Shown here: positions 13,585 through 16,245 of the stretch, one piece after another
Layout of the letters: every line of letters starts with the position of its first letter
How positions within the stretch are numbered: the stretch's first letter is position 1
Assembly: GCA_030598525.1 (NCBI GenBank)
Contig: JAUVPT010000018.1
Coordinates: forward strand, 1-16,245
Source of the DNA: Gemmatimonadota bacterium
GTDB lineage: Bacteria; Gemmatimonadota; Gemmatimonadetes; Palauibacterales; Palauibacteraceae
Length of the DNA: 16,245 nucleotides
Reading direction: 5' to 3'
Notes under the pieces: generated by a model
The model's input: only the letters and a program-made list of their open reading frames with translations
Databases searched by the model: none
What the model was told of the DNA's origin: nothing
Translations under genes and position numbers: made by a program

Positions 13585-14543
13585 CCGGGGCCCGGAGGTC
13601 GTGCGTCCCGGGCCTCGATCAGGTAGCCCACTGCAACGCTTGCGACGACCAGTGTCAGCCCGCCCCATCCGCTGGCGCTCAAGGCCTGACCGAACAGAGC
13701 CAGCGCGAGGATCGTCGCGATCACCGGCTCGATGGTGGCGGCAACCGCTGCAGGGGCCGCTTCCACGCGTTTCAGCGCGCCGAAGAACAGGAGATTGGCG
13801 CCGACCACGGCACCCAGCGAGAGCAATCCCACGTAGATCCACCCGCTGATGGTGTCCGGGGGCGCCGGCGGCTGTCCGAAGGCCGGGAGGAACAGGGCCA
13901 GGAGCACCGTCGCGCCGGCCAGTTCGAGAAACAGCACCCGTGAGGATCCATACCGGGGCACTGCCCAGCGGGCGAGCAAGGTCGTACCGGCATAGGCGAG
14001 CGCCGCGAGCAGGCCGCCCGTCACACCCGCCGCCATACCGGCCTCCCGGGACGCGAACAGCGTGTCCACACCCTCTCCTCCCCGGACCGTGAAGTACACG
14101 CCGGTGAGAACCAGTAGCGCAAGGACGACCCGTGCCGGGGTGAGGCGTTCACGAAGCAGAAGGTGACCGAGGACGGCGACGATGAGGGGTGCCGTGTACA
14201 GCAGGGTCGCCGCGCCGGCCACGCCCACACCGGCGATGGCGTACTGGTAGCCGACCTCGAACAGGGCCACCAGCGCCCCGCCGCCCAACCCTACCGCCAG
14301 CAGACCGCGGCGGTCCACCCGCAGAAGCTCACGGCGCGCGAGACCGACGGCGAGGAGACCCACCGTAGCCACCGCGACGCGCCAGAACCCGACCCCCGTA
14401 AGGGCTGCTCCTTCACCGTACAATGCCGTGCTCAGCGGACCCGTGGTTCCCCAGAGGGCTCCGGCGCCCACTGCGGCGGCATAGCCGATCAGCCTGGCGC
14501 GGCGTCCGGGTGAGGTCGGAGGTCCGTTGGGCGCCGATTCCAT
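13581..14543 (-). CDS. EamA/RhaT-family (DMT superfamily) transporter
   Basis: A 320-residue inner-membrane protein with about ten hydrophobic helices in two similar EamA halves. The first half starts YAAAVGAGALWGTTGPLSTAL and runs through GVAGAATLLYTAPLIVAVLGHLLLRERLTP. The second has LLAALAYAGTTLLARWAV and ends AAVAATIEPVIATILALALFGQ.LSASGWGGL. The P in LLYTAPL and IEPV, and the RE after the fifth helix, are family hallmarks. Members export amino acids, metabolites or drugs; the substrate cannot be read here. ATG 14543 has GGAG six bases upstream. The open frame continues over 1.4 kb upstream, but that part is antisense to the nitroreductase and ComM genes and shows no protein character. 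Its stop overlaps the SDR stop. Confidence 0.9.
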   Translation of the reverse strand: MESAPNGPPTSPGRRARLIGYAAAVGAGALWGTTGPLSTALYGEGAALTGVGFWRVAVATVGLLAVGLARRELLRVDRRGLLAVGLGGGALVALFEVGYQYAIAGVGVAGAATLLYTAPLIVAVLGHLLLRERLTPARVVLALLVLTGVYFTVRGGEGVDTLFASREAGMAAGVTGGLLAALAYAGTTLLARWAVPRYGSSRVLFLELAGATVLLALFLPAFGQPPAPPDTISGWIYVGLLSLGAVVGANLLFFGALKRVEAAPAAVAATIEPVIATILALALFGQALSASGWGGLTLVVASVAVGYLIEARDARPPGPG

Positions 14544-14580
14544 GTCGTCTCCGTTCAGGGCGTGTTCGTGGCTCGGGCCG

Positions 14581-14586
14581 ATTATA
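14581..14586 (-). promoter_or_regulatory. Probable -10 box of the EamA transporter promoter
   Basis: The minus strand reads a perfect TATAAT, 37 bases before the transporter ATG, placing the transcript start near 14574. A partial -35 (TCGACT, plus-strand 14610-14615) is present but 23 bases away, which is too far for a standard spacer. The remaining divergent region (14587-14686) towards the nitroreductase shows no convincing plus-strand promoter. Confidence 0.45.
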
Positions 14587-14696
14587 GGTCGGCAGTTCCC
14601 CCGGGCGACAGTCGATTGCCCGGCCGTGAAGCACGTGTGACGTTGTGGCGATGAGCCGTGCGGCAGTAGCCGCCGGTGGGCTTTCCGGAGGATACC

Positions 14697-15362
14697 ATGA
14701 CAGAAGACCGATTCGAGCCGTTGGATTGGCGCCCGCTGGCCGATGACGAGATGGCTCGCCGCGCTCGCGAATTCCGAATGGAGGCCTCCAGGAGGCGCAC
14801 CGTCCGCCATTTTTGCGACCGGCCCGTTCCGGAGTCCATCATCGAGGATTGTATCCTCGCGGCCGGAACGGCCCCGAGCGGGGCGCACCGTCAGCCGTGG
14901 CGGTTCGTGGCTGTGTCTGATCCGGAGACGAAGCGACGGATCAGGGAAGCAGCGGAGAGCGAGGAAGCGGAGTTCTACGAGCACCGGGCCCCGGCCGACT
15001 GGCTCGAGGCCCTGGCGCCGCTCGGCACGGACGCCGACAAACCGTTTCTCGAGATCGCTCCCTGGTTGATCGTCGTATTCGCGGAGAGTTACGGCGTGGA
15101 CGACTCGGGCGAACGGGTGAAAAACTACTACGTGCAGGAGTCGGTCGGAATCGCCACCGGGATGCTGATCTCGGCCGCCCACGCGGCCGGCCTCGCGACG
15201 CTTACGCATACTCCGAGCCCTATGCGCTTCCTCGGCTCCCTGTTGGGTCGGCCCGATCGTGAGCGGCCGTTTCTCATCCTCGTGGTGGGGCACCCGGCGG
15301 CGGAAGCCCTCGTGCCGTCCCTTGTCCGAAAACCGCTCGAAGAGATCGCGACGTTTCTCTGA
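14697..15362 (+). CDS. Nitroreductase-superfamily flavoprotein, iodotyrosine deiodinase-like
   Basis: A 221-residue FMN-dependent protein whose sequence follows iodotyrosine deiodinase (IYD) rather than ordinary nitroreductases. FMN-binding segments are RRRTVRHF (32-39), AAGTAPSGAHRQPWRFV (55-71), YYVQESVGIATGMLI (144-158), GLATLTHTPSP (165-175) and LLGRPDRERPFLI (182-194). It ends VPSLVRKPLEEI, also as in IYD. The lid residues that hold the amino acid part of iodotyrosine in human IYD (Glu157, Tyr161, Lys182) have matching residues with identical spacing: Glu90, Tyr94 and Lys115. It may therefore reductively dehalogenate halotyrosines or related halophenols; the natural bacterial substrate is unknown. 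No membrane anchor is present, so it is cytoplasmic. ATG 14697 has GGAGGA four bases upstream. Confidence 0.88.
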   Translation: MTEDRFEPLDWRPLADDEMARRAREFRMEASRRRTVRHFCDRPVPESIIEDCILAAGTAPSGAHRQPWRFVAVSDPETKRRIREAAESEEAEFYEHRAPADWLEALAPLGTDADKPFLEIAPWLIVVFAESYGVDDSGERVKNYYVQESVGIATGMLISAAHAAGLATLTHTPSPMRFLGSLLGRPDRERPFLILVVGHPAAEALVPSLVRKPLEEIATFL

Positions 15363-15431
15363 GGTGCGGTCAGGTGGCCTTCCAACCCGGGCGGTGACGA
15401 TCCGTTGAAGACGCGCGCCATCCTGGCGGGT

Positions 15432-16245
15432 ATGGTTCAAACGGCATTCAGCGCTGCACTGCTCGGCCTGGAGGCGATCCCGGTCCGGGTCGAGGTGGCG
15501 ATCCGGCGGGGCACTCCGATGATCGGAATCGTCGGCCTCGCACCATCGGCTGCCCGGGAGTGCAGGGAGAGATTCCGTTCGGCTGCCGCCCAGCTGGGTC
15601 TTCACGTCCCGGGGCTTCGGATCACCGTCAATCTGGCCCCCGCGGACCTCCGGAAGGCCGGTGCCTCGTTCGACCTTCCGGTGGCGGTGGCAGTGCTCGC
15701 AGGCGCCGGGCACGTACCCGGAAGCCGGGTCAGTCGCTGGGGCTTCGTGGGGGAACTCGGACTCGACGGCACCATTCGGCCGGTTCGAGGATCTCTGCCC
15801 ATCGCCCTCCGACTCGGACGAATGGAGGGCCTCGAGGGACTGATCGTACCAGAGGCCAACCTGGCAGAAACGCGGGCCGCCCAAGACCTCCGCGTCCTGG
15901 GTGCAGGCAGCCTGGGGCAGGTCCTGGAGTTCCTGCGCGGCAAAGCGAAGCTCGAAACGGCGAGCCACGCACGGTGTCCGGCCGCGTCACCCGCCTCCGG
16001 GGCGCACGACTTCGCCGACGTGTCCGGTCAGCAGACGGCCAAGCGCGCTCTCGAAATCGCCGCGGCCGGCGGGCACAACATCCTGCTCCGGGGCGCGCCG
16101 GGGGTCGGCAAGACGATGCTGGCGCGCGCTCTGCCGACGATTCTCCCACCGCTGACACGGGAGGAAGCGCTGGAGGCTACGGCGGTACACAGCGTAGCAG
16201 GCCGACTCGCCGCCGGGGCCGGACTGCTGGTAGAGCGACCTTTCC
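15432..16245 (+). CDS. comM: ComM/YifB-family AAA+ ATPase (Mg-chelatase-like), 3' truncated
   Basis: The first 271 residues of a protein that normally has about 500. ComM is a hexameric helicase that promotes branch migration during natural transformation. The N-terminal ChlI-like domain is clear: FSAALLGLEAIPVRVEVAI (6-24), GIVGLAPSAARECRERFRSA (32-51), ITVNLAPADLRKAGASFDLP (64-83), FVGELGLDGTIRPVRG (105-120) and IVPEANLAE. The AAA+ domain begins near 193 (DFADVSGQQTAKRALEIAAAGGHN) with Walker A GAPGVGKT (221-228). ILPPLTREEALE and HSVAG follow. Walker B and the rest lie beyond the window. ATG 15432 matches the usual family start; TTG 15405 in frame would add nine residues. It follows the nitroreductase by 69 bases and might be co-transcribed. 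Confidence 0.92.
   Translation, partial: MVQTAFSAALLGLEAIPVRVEVAIRRGTPMIGIVGLAPSAARECRERFRSAAAQLGLHVPGLRITVNLAPADLRKAGASFDLPVAVAVLAGAGHVPGSRVSRWGFVGELGLDGTIRPVRGSLPIALRLGRMEGLEGLIVPEANLAETRAAQDLRVLGAGSLGQVLEFLRGKAKLETASHARCPAASPASGAHDFADVSGQQTAKRALEIAAAGGHNILLRGAPGVGKTMLARALPTILPPLTREEALEATAVHSVAGRLAAGAGLLVERPF

Noticed and set aside
12733..13842. A 369-codon minus-strand frame across the SDR gene
   Set aside because: It is antisense to a well-supported SDR with all catalytic motifs, and the translation has no recognisable domain.
15363..15431. Weak hairpin between the nitroreductase and comM
   Set aside because: The stem (GGTGG with CCAACC) needs a bulge and has no T-run, so it is not called a terminator.
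13581..15968. A 795-codon minus-strand frame that would fuse an upstream domain to the EamA transporter
   Set aside because: Only the last 320 codons look like a protein. The upstream part is antisense to the nitroreductase and comM, is rich in Arg/His/Pro/Gly as shadow frames are here, and the transporter has its own ATG with a ribosome site.
1..16245. tRNA, rRNA, CRISPR arrays, insertion sequences, attachment sites
   Set aside because: No cloverleaf-like block, spaced direct repeats, transposase motif or terminal inverted repeats were visible by eye. Small RNAs cannot be excluded without computation.

Overview
The window is GC-rich (clearly above 60%) and densely coded, with short intergenic gaps, frequent stop/start overlaps and some GTG/TTG starts. 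It has 17 protein genes, the first and last cut by the window edges. I see no tRNA, rRNA, CRISPR array, insertion sequence or phage gene. A membrane-fusion adaptor and a protein with an exported-type signal peptide suggest a two-membrane bacterium. BshB1, a NifS-type desulfurase paired with MnmA, and a MacAB-like exporter with separate ATPase and permeases would fit a Gemmatimonadota-like or related FCB-type lineage. That placement is inference; no marker gene here settles it.

Layout. (1) 1-3514, plus strand: the 3' end of pgsA, a stand-alone CinA C-terminal domain (pncC), a monoglyceride-lipase-like hydrolase, grpE and dnaJ. The first three are linked by TTGA and ATGA overlaps. A perfect TATAAT overlaps the hydrolase stop codon and probably serves grpE-dnaJ. 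(2) 3532-6504, minus strand: bshB1, a cysteine desulfurase and mnmA, a sulfur/thiol group joining bacillithiol synthesis to tRNA thiolation. (3) 6555-11161, minus strand: adaptor, ATPase and two non-identical FtsX/MacB-type permeases, a tightly packed tripartite exporter operon without its outer-membrane channel. (4) 11299-12727, minus strand: a creatininase-family protein with an altered metal motif, overlapping a small exported protein of unknown family. A hairpin terminator separates this pair from the exporter operon. (5) 12793-15362: an SDR oxidoreductase (+), an EamA-type transporter (-) whose stop overlaps the SDR stop tail to tail, and a nitroreductase-superfamily protein (+) that resembles iodotyrosine deiodinase. 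(6) 15432 to the end: the first part of a ComM/YifB AAA+ ATPase.

How they work together. GrpE and DnaJ are co-chaperones of DnaK, which is not in the window. The desulfurase very likely supplies sulfur directly to MnmA, as in the YrvO-MnmA pair of Bacillus. The four exporter genes form one envelope machine. The most interesting items are the deiodinase-like protein, which keeps the whole Glu-Tyr-Lys substrate-binding triad, the creatininase homologue lacking a metal-ligand glutamate, and the split exporter with two different permeases. I found no wholly new multi-gene system that the sequence alone could prove.
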